Source of the DNA: Brucella rhizosphaerae
Lineage (GTDB): Bacteria > Pseudomonadota > Alphaproteobacteria > Rhizobiales > Rhizobiaceae
Assembly: GCF_002252475.1 (NCBI RefSeq)
Contig: NZ_NNRK01000020.1
Span: 93,222 to 157,221, forward strand
Direction: 5' to 3'
DNA length: 64,000 bases
The notes below the pieces were generated by a model. The model saw nothing but the letters and a program-made list of their open reading frames with translations. It did not search any database and was not told the origin of the DNA. How positions within the stretch are numbered: position 1 is the stretch's first letter; each line of letters begins with the position of its first letter. Of this stretch, positions 52,300-60,811 are shown one piece after another. A program made the translations under genes and the position numbers.

Positions 52300-52587
52300 T
52301 CAGGAAGGACCGTCCGAATCCGGCAGAATGTTCAGGTTCGCGGCAATGGGCGCTTCTGCGTGGCGGTCTTGATAGCGTTTGTGGGCAAGCCGCGATGCCA
52401 GTTCAGCAATGTAGTTCAGATCTCTCAGGCCGTTCTGGTAAAGCATGATGATCGCGGACGAAAGATCGGCTGCAGCATACTCCCGGTCGCTCTCCTCAAG
52501 AATGATCGCGGCATGGGAAAAGCAGTTGCGCATGAAGGTCACTTCTTCCGGCTTGTAGATACGGCTCGCTTCGTTAAAGAGCGGCAT
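52300..52587 (-). CDS. Small stress-linked protein, PLFNEASRIY family, copy 2
   Basis: The ATG at 52587 follows GAAAGGAGTATTCC. The 95-residue product MPLFNEASRIYKPEEVTFMR is helical, and is a paralogue of the gene at 29028-29303 (same first 20 residues in style). No function known. Four residues of the paralogue, NGLRDL / SGLRDS, recur in the middle. Confidence 0.78.
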   Translation of the reverse strand: MPLFNEASRIYKPEEVTFMRNCFSHAAIILEESDREYAAADLSSAIIMLYQNGLRDLNYIAELASRLAHKRYQDRHAEAPIAANLNILPDSDGPS

Positions 52588-52677
52588 GGAATACTCCTTT
52601 CGAAAACTCAGCAATACGCTTCCTGATTATTTAAGATAGGCACGTTTGATCACTTCATGTTTCGATAATGCTCTGGA

Positions 52678-52878
52678 TCACGGCAGGCGACCGCTGCCGT
52701 CTTCGGGATGACGTTCGAGATTCTGGCGGTTGAGGCAGTCGAGGACCCGCTGCGCCTCGTCCTCGTTCAATGCGATCTGCAACCGCCCTTCGAACGTGAC
52801 CGGATTGCCCTTGAAGGCATCGATCACGGACCAGGTGCCGTCGCCTCTTCTCTGAAGTTTGTAACCATTTTCTATCAT
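52678..52878 (-). CDS. Hypothetical protein, 66 aa
   Basis: The ATG at 52878 follows AAGGGGAGAAAGTC. Reads MIENGYKLQRRGDGTWSVID, AFKGNPVTFEGRLQIALNED, then EAQRVLDCLNRQN. A small alpha/beta protein, no family recognised. An upstream EcfG-type motif at 53036-53060 may drive it. Confidence 0.6.
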   Translation of the reverse strand: MIENGYKLQRRGDGTWSVIDAFKGNPVTFEGRLQIALNEDEAQRVLDCLNRQNLERHPEDGSGRLP

Positions 52879-52966
52879 GACTTTCTCCCCTTCTTCGCGG
52901 TCCAGATTCCTGCTGTGAAATCGCCTGGCCATTTGAATTGATGGAGTGAGTCTTCATATGCAAATT

Positions 52967-53095
52967 CGATAGAGCCTTCATCAATGAATTTTCCGCATGC
53001 GCGGTGCCCATTGCTTCCGGCTTGCCCACGTCGTGAACACCGCGATGGACCAGCTGTTCCACCATCTGGTCACGAGTTTTCTCAAAATTTCTCAT
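52967..53095 (-). pseudogene. Fragment resembling protein-L-isoaspartate methyltransferase start
   Basis: From the ATG at 53095 the frame reads MRNFEKTRDQMVEQLVHRGV then HDVGKPEAMGTAHAENSL. This resembles the N-terminus of protein-L-isoaspartate O-methyltransferases (MVEExIxxRGIxDxxVLEAMxxVPRE), but it degenerates after ~40 residues and the SAM-binding domain is missing. I read it as a remnant; a short chance similarity is the alternative. Confidence 0.5.
53036..53060 (-). promoter_or_regulatory. EcfG-type motif inside the methyltransferase-like fragment
   Basis: Minus-strand GGAAC, 17 bases, GTT, about 160 bases upstream of the ATG at 52878. It lies within coding-like sequence, so it could be one of the few chance matches expected. 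Confidence 0.45.
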
Positions 53096-53455
53096 TGTCG
53101 CTCTCTCGGGTTCATATGGGACCCAAACCATTCTCGGTAGATATTAGCGCTAAGGCCAGAGAAACAGAAATAACGAGAAACCTGTCCAAATGGTTCCGAT
53201 GAACGATCCATAATCGGGCGTGACATCAGCATTATGATACAGCATTTTTCATGAGATAGGCCGAATGCTTATTACGAGCAGGACCGCCCAAAAAAGCCAT
53301 ATAAGTATCAATTTTAGCTCGGATGTTCGCGTTAAGCGAGGGGAGAATCTTGACTGGAAATCAGAAAATCTCACATCTTGGCAATTACTTCTTTTGACTA
53401 ACTGCAAAACGCGTCACCAAAAAATATTGAGTATTGTGACTGATCATTTAGATCA
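53096..53455. other. AT-rich intergenic at the edge of the stress island
   Basis: About 360 bases, clearly richer in A/T than the flanking island. No frame is supported. It marks the change from the stress island to the amino-acid cluster. Confidence 0.4.
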
Positions 53456-54757
53456 TTATCTTGCTAATGCAAAACTACTGATTGTATGAACGGGTTGGCG
53501 CAACTCTATCAGGTCGGCAATAACCAGTGCCATTCCAGGACCAATCCCAAATCCGTGGCCACTCATTCCTGTTGCGATTGTTAAGCCGCCAATCGGCGCG
53601 TGATCAACCACTGGCAAAGCATCAGGCATTGTATCGATCATACCTGCCCAGCTCCTTATAATACGGGGCACTTCTGTTTGAGGGAACATCTTTGTGAACT
53701 GTTTGAGCACACGGTCGAGTTCTCTCTGGTTCGGCTTGGGATTGAGTATCCGACACCGTTCAAATGGGGTCTCATCGTTCTGTGACCAGTTTCTTGCCGT
53801 TTGCCATGCGTCCGGATAATTCTGCGGAGCAGCAAGTTTAAATCGCGTGCTGGTAAAGTCTTCGCGTAATTGCGGTATATAGGCGCAAAAGTTTCTAAAG
53901 GCGTCTGGTCCTATGAAGAAGTCATGTGTGGACCATGGCGTCAATGTGTATCCACCATCGGCGCGCCGACGAAACGCTATCTGGTCATCCCCGGCAGCGC
54001 CATCGTGCAACGAGTTCATTGGTGCTGTTTGCATCACGGAAGAAAGGACAGCAAGCTGCGGAATACGTATGTCATGCCGTTTCAGGAACAGTGTGCTCCA
54101 GGCGCCAGCCGCGACGAGCACGCGCTCGCATCTAACGTAGCCTTTTTCGGTCACAACGCCCTGCACCTGGTTGCTGGTGACATCCAATGTCCGGACCGCA
54201 CAGTTTTCGCGTATAAGAACGCCATCTTCTGCTGCAACCTGAGCAATTGTTGGAACGGTCAGGAATGGCTCTGCCATTGCATCTGAGGGCGTGGTCATCC
54301 CTCCTAGCCAGGCCGTACTGTCCGGAACCATAGCTCTGACTTCACGCTGAGACAGCATACGCGTATCGATGCCATGGGCGCGCGCACCATCAAGCCATTG
54401 AGTGAATTCTTCAAGCTTTTTTTGATTGCGTGCCAGATAGGTGATGCCATTCTGACGGAAACCGATTTTTTCGCGAATTCTCTTGTTAAGACCTTTCCAT
54501 AGATGAATTGCGTTCATCATGATCGGCAACTCTGCGTAATCACGTCCCTGTTGACGAATCCAGCCCCAGTTGCGGCTTGATTGCTCGCCCGCGATCCTCC
54601 CTTTTTCACAAACAAGGACTTTTAATCCCCGTTTTCGAAGTTCCCAGGCTGTCATAACGCCGATTATGCCGCCACCAATGATAGTGACATCGACAGCCTC
54701 GGGGAGAGAGCCGTCGAACTGCGCTGGATTATTCATACTGATTGGGAATTCGGACAT
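53456..54757 (-). CDS. FAD-dependent amino-acid oxidase/dehydrogenase, DadA-like (1)
   Basis: A 433-residue DAO-family flavoprotein. FAD motif VDVTIIGGGIIGVMTAWELR near residues 23-42, GEQSSRNWGWIRQQGRDYAE as the substrate/flavin loop, and the C-terminal IATGMSGHGFGIGPGMALVI. Similar proteins oxidise D- or L-amino acids or opines. It is the last gene of the minus-strand run and starts seven bases after the second oxidase; both probably act on amino acids brought in by the importer. Confidence 0.85.
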   Translation of the reverse strand: MSEFPISMNNPAQFDGSLPEAVDVTIIGGGIIGVMTAWELRKRGLKVLVCEKGRIAGEQSSRNWGWIRQQGRDYAELPIMMNAIHLWKGLNKRIREKIGFRQNGITYLARNQKKLEEFTQWLDGARAHGIDTRMLSQREVRAMVPDSTAWLGGMTTPSDAMAEPFLTVPTIAQVAAEDGVLIRENCAVRTLDVTSNQVQGVVTEKGYVRCERVLVAAGAWSTLFLKRHDIRIPQLAVLSSVMQTAPMNSLHDGAAGDDQIAFRRRADGGYTLTPWSTHDFFIGPDAFRNFCAYIPQLREDFTSTRFKLAAPQNYPDAWQTARNWSQNDETPFERCRILNPKPNQRELDRVLKQFTKMFPQTEVPRIIRSWAGMIDTMPDALPVVDHAPIGGLTIATGMSGHGFGIGPGMALVIADLIELRQPVHTISSFALAR

Positions 54758-54764
54758 TTAAGTA

Positions 54765-56042
54765 TCAAAATCTCTTGGGACTATAAGGAGCCAGATCGAT
54801 CGCTGGCGTTTGTTCGCTAATGAGCTCATTGACGAGTTTGGCTGTTATTGCAGAAAGGGTGACCCCTAAATGTCCGTGGCCAAAAGCGTAAATGACATTC
54901 CGGCATTTTGCCGATCTGCCAATGACGGGCAGTGTGTCAGGGGTCGATGGACGGTGTCCCATCCATTCAGTGACGGGTTTCCATGACTTGAGAGCCGGCA
55001 CGACTCCAATTGCTTCTGGTAGCAGACTGCGAATGCGTTTGTAATTTGGCTGCGCTCTAAGGCCTGCGAGTTCATCGCCGCTCACCAGGCGCAAACCGTC
55101 ATGCATTGGTGATAGAACAAACCCCTTGCCGGGTAAGACCACCGGTCCGCGTAGCAATGTCTCCGATCCTGGACCAAAACTGATGTGGTATCCGCGTTCG
55201 CTCTCAAGTGAGACACGATCACCGAGCTGTTTGGTCAGTGCGGTGGACCATGCACCCGATGCGATGACGATACGATCAAAGCGCTTGTTCTGGGATTCTG
55301 ATTTCAGCAACACATCGTGTTCTGACGGTTGAACCGAGGTAATATTGTCACGAATAAATGTCGCACCAAACCTTAGAGCCGTTTCCAGATAAATCTGAGC
55401 GAGCTTCTGCGGAAAGCGCACATTACCAGCATTTGGTTGGTAGAGACCTTTGTAACAGAATGCCGGATCAAGTGCAGGTTCAAGGTCCAGAAGTGCTGAA
55501 CGATCAAGAACTTTGTGAGCCACACCATGACGATTCATAAGCCGACGCTCAAGAGCGGAGCCTTCGAAATCTTTGCTGTCACTATAGACTTTCAGCCAGC
55601 CTTCTTGCGTGAGCATGTCGCTTGCTGAGGCAATTGCAGTAAGTTCCCGATGCGCTATTAGCGCTTCTGAAACAAGCGGATGCATTGCTGCAGCAATTTG
55701 GTCGACAGACTTCGTTGTACCAGCTGTGATAAAGCGTCTTATCCACGGCAATGCTGCGATCGTATGATGAAGTCGCAAGACTGCAGGTGAATTGCGGTTG
55801 AACATATAGCTGGGCAAAGACCTGATAACCGTGGGTGTCGCTGTCGGTGTTATTGACCCTGTGACAATGGCTCCCGCATTACCATAGGATGTTCCGGTGC
55901 CGGGTTCTTCATTGCAGAATATAGTGACACTATAGCCAGCTTTGCTAAGAGCAAGGGCCGTGCTGCAGCCAACAATGCCAGCGCCAATGATGGCAACAGA
56001 AAGCCGATCGCCGCTTTTTTGACGATGCTCCATGATAATCAA
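54765..56042 (-). CDS. D-amino-acid dehydrogenase-like flavoprotein, DadA-like (2)
   Basis: A 425-residue protein: SVAIIGAGIVGCSTALALSK near the N-terminus, GTSYGNAGAIVTGSITPTAT (the DadA-like loop), EGWLKVYSDSKDFEG, and NVIYAFGHGHLGVTLSAITA near the end. This fits the small-subunit D-amino-acid dehydrogenase (DadA) branch, which feeds electrons to quinone. Start at 56042 or the ATG at 56033. It lies 32 bases after the ATPase gene. Confidence 0.85.
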   Translation of the reverse strand: MIIMEHRQKSGDRLSVAIIGAGIVGCSTALALSKAGYSVTIFCNEEPGTGTSYGNAGAIVTGSITPTATPTVIRSLPSYMFNRNSPAVLRLHHTIAALPWIRRFITAGTTKSVDQIAAAMHPLVSEALIAHRELTAIASASDMLTQEGWLKVYSDSKDFEGSALERRLMNRHGVAHKVLDRSALLDLEPALDPAFCYKGLYQPNAGNVRFPQKLAQIYLETALRFGATFIRDNITSVQPSEHDVLLKSESQNKRFDRIVIASGAWSTALTKQLGDRVSLESERGYHISFGPGSETLLRGPVVLPGKGFVLSPMHDGLRLVSGDELAGLRAQPNYKRIRSLLPEAIGVVPALKSWKPVTEWMGHRPSTPDTLPVIGRSAKCRNVIYAFGHGHLGVTLSAITAKLVNELISEQTPAIDLAPYSPKRF

Positions 56043-56074
56043 TCTATCTTAATTGCGTGACTAACTGGGTCGCG

Positions 56075-56806
56075 TCAGTGGTGGAGAACCTTACTCAGGA
56101 AGTCGCGTGTGCGCTCATTCTGAGGGTTTCTAAAGAAGTTTTCTGGCTCACCGCTTTCAAGGATTGCCCCACGATCCATGAAGACAACACGATCAGCAAC
56201 GCTTCTGGCGAAGCCCATTTCATGGGTGACAACCATCATCGTCATGCCTTCTTTGGCGAGACTAACCATAACATCGAGCACTTCATTGATCATCTCCGGA
56301 TCCAGTGCCGAGGTGGGTTCATCAAACAACATAATTCTTGGCTGCATACAGAGAGAACGTGCAATAGCCACACGCTGCTGCTGACCACCAGACAACTGGT
56401 TTGGGTAATTGTTCATACGATCAGCGAGGCCAACTTTAGCCAGCAGTTCTTTGCCCCGCTTTTCCGCCTCAGCTTTTGATAATCCCCGCACATGAACAGG
56501 TGCAAGTGTGACATTCTCCAGCGCAGTCTTATGGGGGTAGAGGTTGAATTGCTGGAAAACAAAGCCAACTTCCATTCGCAATTCACGCAAGGCTGCATTC
56601 TTCGCGCTGAGATCAATACCATCAACGATCAGTTTGCCTGATTGGAAGGCTTCCAATCCATTAACGCATCGGATCAGTGTGCTTTTACCAGAACCGGAAG
56701 GGCCGCAAACCACGACGACTTCGCCTTTGCTGACTGTCAGATCAATATTGTTAAGCACGTGAAGCGCGCTGCCGAACCATTTGTTCAGACCTTGAAATTC
56801 AATCAT
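56075..56806 (-). CDS. Amino-acid ABC transporter ATP-binding protein
   Basis: A 243-residue ATPase of the polar amino-acid uptake (GlnQ/HisP) type: Walker [14 protein letters not shown]-loop [16 protein letters not shown], signature [15 protein letters not shown], Walker [16 protein letters not shown]-loop VTHEMGFAR. It starts 13 bases after the downstream permease-gene stop, so it is in the operon. Confidence 0.95.
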   Translation of the reverse strand: MIEFQGLNKWFGSALHVLNNIDLTVSKGEVVVVCGPSGSGKSTLIRCVNGLEAFQSGKLIVDGIDLSAKNAALRELRMEVGFVFQQFNLYPHKTALENVTLAPVHVRGLSKAEAEKRGKELLAKVGLADRMNNYPNQLSGGQQQRVAIARSLCMQPRIMLFDEPTSALDPEMINEVLDVMVSLAKEGMTMMVVTHEMGFARSVADRVVFMDRGAILESGEPENFFRNPQNERTRDFLSKVLHH

Positions 56807-56819
56807 TAGACCTGTCCAG

Positions 56820-57482
56820 TTACAAAATAGGGGACTGTGTGCCGCGCTCTATACGGCGCGAGAGATAAATCATCGGATAGCAGACGATAAAGTAGCCGAT
56901 GCCGACCACGCCAAAGACCAGCAGACCGTTGGGGATGTTTTGAACAATCATCCATCCTGAGCGTGTTAGATCCATAATTCCGATGGCCGAAACAACAGAT
57001 GAATCTTTCACCAGCAGAATGAACTGTCCCACCAGCGATGGTCTTACGATGCGTAATGCCTGTGGCATGACAATTAATCGAAGCTGTTGTGAATAGGTGA
57101 AACCTGATGCAATCGCCGCTTCTGTCTGCCCACGTGGAACAGCTTTGATGCCGGAGGCAATAATTTCGCCGATAAAGCAGGCTGACAGGTTGGAAAGCGC
57201 GATCACTCCAGCATTAAAAGCTGACAGCTCGATGCCGATTGATGGCAAAATGAAGAAACAGATGAAGACCTGTACCAGAAACGGCGTACCGCGAAACAGA
57301 TCAATATAGAGCCCTGTTATGCCCGAAAGCCATCGATTGCCGCTCGCGCGAAGCACACCAAATATCAGGCCCACAATGACGCCTATGATCAGAGAGAGCA
57401 GGGATAGCGAAACGGTCATTCCAAGGCCCTTCAAAAGAATGGGCCAGAAATTCCATAAGCGTTCGACTTGAAACCAAAACAT
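56820..57482 (-). CDS. Amino-acid ABC transporter permease (1)
   Basis: A 220-residue inner-membrane permease with about five helices and the EAA-like loop [20 protein letters not shown], typical of the His/Glu/Gln/Arg importer family. The segment [20 protein letters not shown] marks the first conserved helix. It pairs with the permease at 57495. Confidence 0.93.
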   Translation of the reverse strand: MFWFQVERLWNFWPILLKGLGMTVSLSLLSLIIGVIVGLIFGVLRASGNRWLSGITGLYIDLFRGTPFLVQVFICFFILPSIGIELSAFNAGVIALSNLSACFIGEIIASGIKAVPRGQTEAAIASGFTYSQQLRLIVMPQALRIVRPSLVGQFILLVKDSSVVSAIGIMDLTRSGWMIVQNIPNGLLVFGVVGIGYFIVCYPMIYLSRRIERGTQSPIL

Positions 57483-57494
57483 ATGCTTTCCCTG

Positions 57495-58160
57495 TTATCT
57501 TTCCGGCATACGGTTGAACCGCGACCATGTCTCGGCGAGTGCCTTGAGGAGATAATAGATCAACAGAAATCCAGCCGCAGTCACAGCAAAGCCTTCGACA
57601 GGCATGAAGCGATCAAGCGCGATTTGCTGCCCGACACGGGTGAGCTCAACAACGGAAATCAACGAAAGAAGCGAGGAGTCTTTTACCAGCACGATTGCCT
57701 GACCAATCATTGGCGAAATTGTTGGTCGGACCGCTTGAGGCAGGACGACAAGCCTCATCCGTTGCAGATAGGTAAAGCCGGAGCTTAAAGCAGCTTCAAA
57801 CTGTCCGCGCGGAATAGAAAGAATGCCTGAGCGAATAATCTCAGCCACATAAGCTCCGGAGTTCAGTGAAAGAGCTATAATGCCAATCACCATTTCAGGA
57901 AGGAGTATGCCAAGACGTGGCAGGCCAAAATACAGGAAGTAGAGTTGCGCAAGCAAAGGCGTGGCACGGATGAGGTCGATATAGGCAATGCCAATTCTGC
58001 GCAGCCAGCGCACAGGCTGAATGCTTAAAGCACAAGCGACGATGCCGATAATCAATGCACCGGTAAAGCCTGCAGCGGACAACATCAATGTATTCAGAAA
58101 ACCCTGCCAGAGTTCAGGCAGATATTCCAATATGACTCTTATGTTTAGATTGCCAAACAT
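57495..58160 (-). CDS. Amino-acid ABC transporter permease (2)
   Basis: A 221-residue permease with YIDLIRATPLLAQLYFLYFG and the EAA-like loop EAALSSGFTYLQRMRLVVLP. It is paralogous to the first permease and forms the heterodimeric channel. Twelve bases separate the two permease genes. Confidence 0.93.
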   Translation of the reverse strand: MFGNLNIRVILEYLPELWQGFLNTLMLSAAGFTGALIIGIVACALSIQPVRWLRRIGIAYIDLIRATPLLAQLYFLYFGLPRLGILLPEMVIGIIALSLNSGAYVAEIIRSGILSIPRGQFEAALSSGFTYLQRMRLVVLPQAVRPTISPMIGQAIVLVKDSSLLSLISVVELTRVGQQIALDRFMPVEGFAVTAAGFLLIYYLLKALAETWSRFNRMPER

Positions 58161-58189
58161 GGTTCACCGGTAACACTCGGATTTTGATC

Positions 58190-58221
58190 GAAGGTGCAGG
58201 ATGAAATGTTCCTGCACCTTC
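58190..58221 (-). terminator. Intercistronic hairpin after the binding-protein gene
   Basis: A perfect 11-bp stem (GAAGGTGCAGG / CCTGCACCTTC) with a 10-base loop sits between the binding-protein stop and the first permease start on the same transcript. Such hairpins commonly stabilise or partly terminate the binding-protein message, giving it higher expression than the permeases. Confidence 0.75.
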
Positions 58222-58228
58222 ATTGATA

Positions 58229-59038
58229 TTAGTGATCAGCCTGCCACTTGTTCGAATTAACCCAGTAATCGAGGTTTTCTTTTAAGCGACCATCAAGCTT
58301 GATGTTGTCAAGGAACAGGTTTGTCCAGATCATCAGATCCTGCGAGCCGTATCTGACGGCATAGGCAAGAGGTTCTGAGCTGAGCATTTCAGAAAATACT
58401 TCAAACGTACCTTCTGGATAGTTCTGAACCTGTGCAGCAACAGCTGTGTTATCATTCACCCCACACTGGGTCTGACCGGATGCAACCGCATCGAGAACCA
58501 CTGTTCCACCACCCTTGAACGCCTTGACGGTGGCTTCAGGGAAAAACTTAGGCATGTTCTTTTCTGCAGTTGATCCGAGAATGACAGCAATAGTCGTTCC
58601 TGGCTTTTTGCAGTCTTCAACGCTCTTAAAGTCACCACTAGCAGCAGTGAAAGCGACTGAACCGACGTGAATCCATGGCTGGGTAAAAGCTACCTTCGTT
58701 GCGCGGCTCATGGTGGCTGTCATATCGGCTGCCAGAATGTCAGCTTTGCCTGAAAGAAGCGCCGGAATGAGGCCATCCCAATCGAAATCAAGATATGTAA
58801 CCTTAACACCCATTTCCTTTGCCATAAGCTCGGTCAGGTCAATTGCGCTTCCTGCGCGGTTGCCATTCTTGTCCATAAAGGAATAAGGAGGGCCCTGTGT
58901 CTGAACAGCGACGCGCAACTCGCCACGGGCAATAATATCGTCAAGCGTTCCGGCATAAGCAGGTGTGGTCTGCGCCGCAGTTCCCATCAGCGCAATAAAC
59001 ATAGCTGACGCCATAAGCGCATTGATTTTTTTCATCAT
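58229..59038 (-). CDS. Amino-acid ABC transporter substrate-binding protein
   Basis: A 269-residue periplasmic protein: signal peptide MKKINALMASAMFIALMGTA, then LDDIIARGELRVAVQTQGPP, MDKNGNRAGSAIDLTELMAK and GLIPALLSGKADILAADMTA, the class 3 (polar amino acid) solute-binding signature. The ligand is not evident; the neighbouring oxidases suggest a D-amino acid or an opine-like amino acid. It heads the importer operon, 82 bases after the Lrp-type gene. Confidence 0.92.
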   Translation of the reverse strand: MMKKINALMASAMFIALMGTAAQTTPAYAGTLDDIIARGELRVAVQTQGPPYSFMDKNGNRAGSAIDLTELMAKEMGVKVTYLDFDWDGLIPALLSGKADILAADMTATMSRATKVAFTQPWIHVGSVAFTAASGDFKSVEDCKKPGTTIAVILGSTAEKNMPKFFPEATVKAFKGGGTVVLDAVASGQTQCGVNDNTAVAAQVQNYPEGTFEVFSEMLSSEPLAYAVRYGSQDLMIWTNLFLDNIKLDGRLKENLDYWVNSNKWQADH

Positions 59039-59120
59039 TTCTTGAGTTCTCCCTCATTTTGGCAACAGTAGTCCGTGTCCGCGCAAGGCGGCCAATTAGA
59101 ATGGTCATTTTGTTGTTAGG

Positions 59121-59627
59121 TTAAGGAGCGGGTTTGTCGCTCTCTTCATCTTCCCATACGCCGCGTGGCAAACTCAGCCACTTGTTATGGGCTTTCATGA
59201 CAACAAAAGTTTCGCTGCCCTGAATGACGCCGGGTTCAGCCAGGCCGGGGAGCAGTTCGCTCGTTACCCGGTATAGTTCTTCCATATCGCCTTCAAACAG
59301 CACTTCGCACAGAAGGTCGTACCGGCCAGTTACGATGCTGACCGACGTCACAAATGGCAGCTCGGACATCTTCCCGGCAATTTCATTCAGGCGCCCCTGC
59401 CCATTGGCATGAATACCTAAAATCGCCACTATAAGCTCAGGACGCTCCGAAACATTAACAACGCCCGCAATCCGGAAAAGCTTATTTTCGATCAAGTTTT
59501 TGAGGCGCGCGCGGATCGTCGGCGGGCTAAGTTCCAGACGTTCAGCAATCTGATTAGCACCATCGCGTGCATCATCTGACAGAAGCTTAACAAGCTTCCG
59601 ATCAATTTTATCTAAAAGTGCACGCAT
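59121..59627 (-). CDS. Lrp/AsnC-family regulator
   Basis: A 168-residue regulator. The N-terminal winged helix reads KIDRKLVKLLSDDARDGANQ then IAERLELSPPTIRARLKNLI; the C-terminal RAM domain reads VVNVSERPELIVAILGIHAN and VSIVTGRYDLLCEVLFEGDM. The ATG at 59627 follows AAGGGGCAACGG. It lies just upstream of the importer operon on the same strand and probably controls it in response to its amino acid. Confidence 0.9.
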   Translation of the reverse strand: MRALLDKIDRKLVKLLSDDARDGANQIAERLELSPPTIRARLKNLIENKLFRIAGVVNVSERPELIVAILGIHANGQGRLNEIAGKMSELPFVTSVSIVTGRYDLLCEVLFEGDMEELYRVTSELLPGLAEPGVIQGSETFVVMKAHNKWLSLPRGVWEDEESDKPAP

Positions 59628-60343
59628 TCCGTTGCCCCTTATTATTTTTATGAGGCATTGATATTTCAATATCGCGCATCTCGTCAACCTAAATTTTCCA
59701 TTCGAAAAAAATGAAGGGCGGTATTTTGCGTTTCGAGTATTCAGCCGGTGTGCACCCATCTTTACTCATCGAACTCCACATTGCTATGGAATGTAGTGGA
59801 AAGCTCGCAAGGTGAATGCAACTGTCGGAATTCGCCCAAGCTCGCTACCCGTACATTGAGTGCAGAAATCACCGGCCGGTACAGTTTTGCCGTTAGCCGC
59901 CTGCCAAGGATGTCAGATGCGAATTCACAACAGCTCTATTAACGTTTGGGGTTGATATTGACAAAAATGGTCGTTTTTGACCTCTTCAAATCCTTTTAAT
60001 GAAGGGGTGAGCGGCCCACTTTGAAGCAGCAGATGCCATCAGCGCGACTGGCCAAAGGATCACCTCACTTGAGTTTTGCTTGGTGAAGCTCCGTGCAATT
60101 TTGGACCTCCTGATTATTTTTTTGATCCAAATGTGCTACATTGCAGGCTGAAGGATGTTGCCAGACCGCGCTGTACTGCTGCCGCGATCACTTGCTATCT
60201 GCTGATTTTCTTTGGAGCGCGCTTACCTGTAACGGGGGCGTGCGCGAGGACTCGTCATTCTCATTCGTCATGCACGCAACTCTGAGTCTTAGAAAATAAT
60301 CGCAATGTTGTACGTGCCACAGCCTGTACTGTGCGTCCAGTAT
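59628..60343. other. Intergenic, about 700 bp, no supported gene
   Basis: No frame has a clear ribosome binding site or recognisable product. The region lies between the amino-acid cluster and the IS3-type element and may hold debris from earlier insertions. Confidence 0.35.
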
Positions 60344-60436
60344 TGTCTGTCCGACATCAACGCCCATGAGACCAAATTGTATTAATTGAGAAGAGAGGGT
60401 TTTCGGCTCATCATAGCTTTATCAAAGGACGCAAAG

Positions 60437-60811
60437 ATGAGACAGAAACCCGTTCCCCAAACGTCTTCTGCGGAGAAGACGATCAAAGATATCCGTCGTG
60501 CCACGCGTAAACATTATTCGGCCGAGGATAAAATCCGTATTGTTCTGGAAGGTCTGCGCGGGGAAGACAGCATTGCTGCGATCTGCCGCCGCGAAGGGAT
60601 TGCAGAGAGCCTGTATTATAGCTGGTCGAAGGAATTCCTTGAAGCTGGCAAGAAGCGCCTTGCAGGCGACACCGCCCGTTCTGCCACCAGCGACGAAGTA
60701 AAAGCGCTGCGTCGTGAAAGCCGTGACCTGAAGGAGGCATTAGCCGACGTCACCCTGGAAAACCGCCTGCTCAAAAAAAGCATGATCGGGGATGGGGGCG
60801 ACGACGAATGA
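60437..60811 (+). CDS. IS3-family transposase OrfA (helix-turn-helix)
   Basis: A 124-residue protein: RRATRKHYSAEDKIRIVLEG, then CRREGIAESLYYSWSKEFLE (the helix-turn-helix), ending in a leucine-zipper-like coil (VTLENRLLKKSMIGDGG). It overlaps orfB by four bases (ATGA). Confidence 0.88.
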   Translation: MRQKPVPQTSSAEKTIKDIRRATRKHYSAEDKIRIVLEGLRGEDSIAAICRREGIAESLYYSWSKEFLEAGKKRLAGDTARSATSDEVKALRRESRDLKEALADVTLENRLLKKSMIGDGGDDE

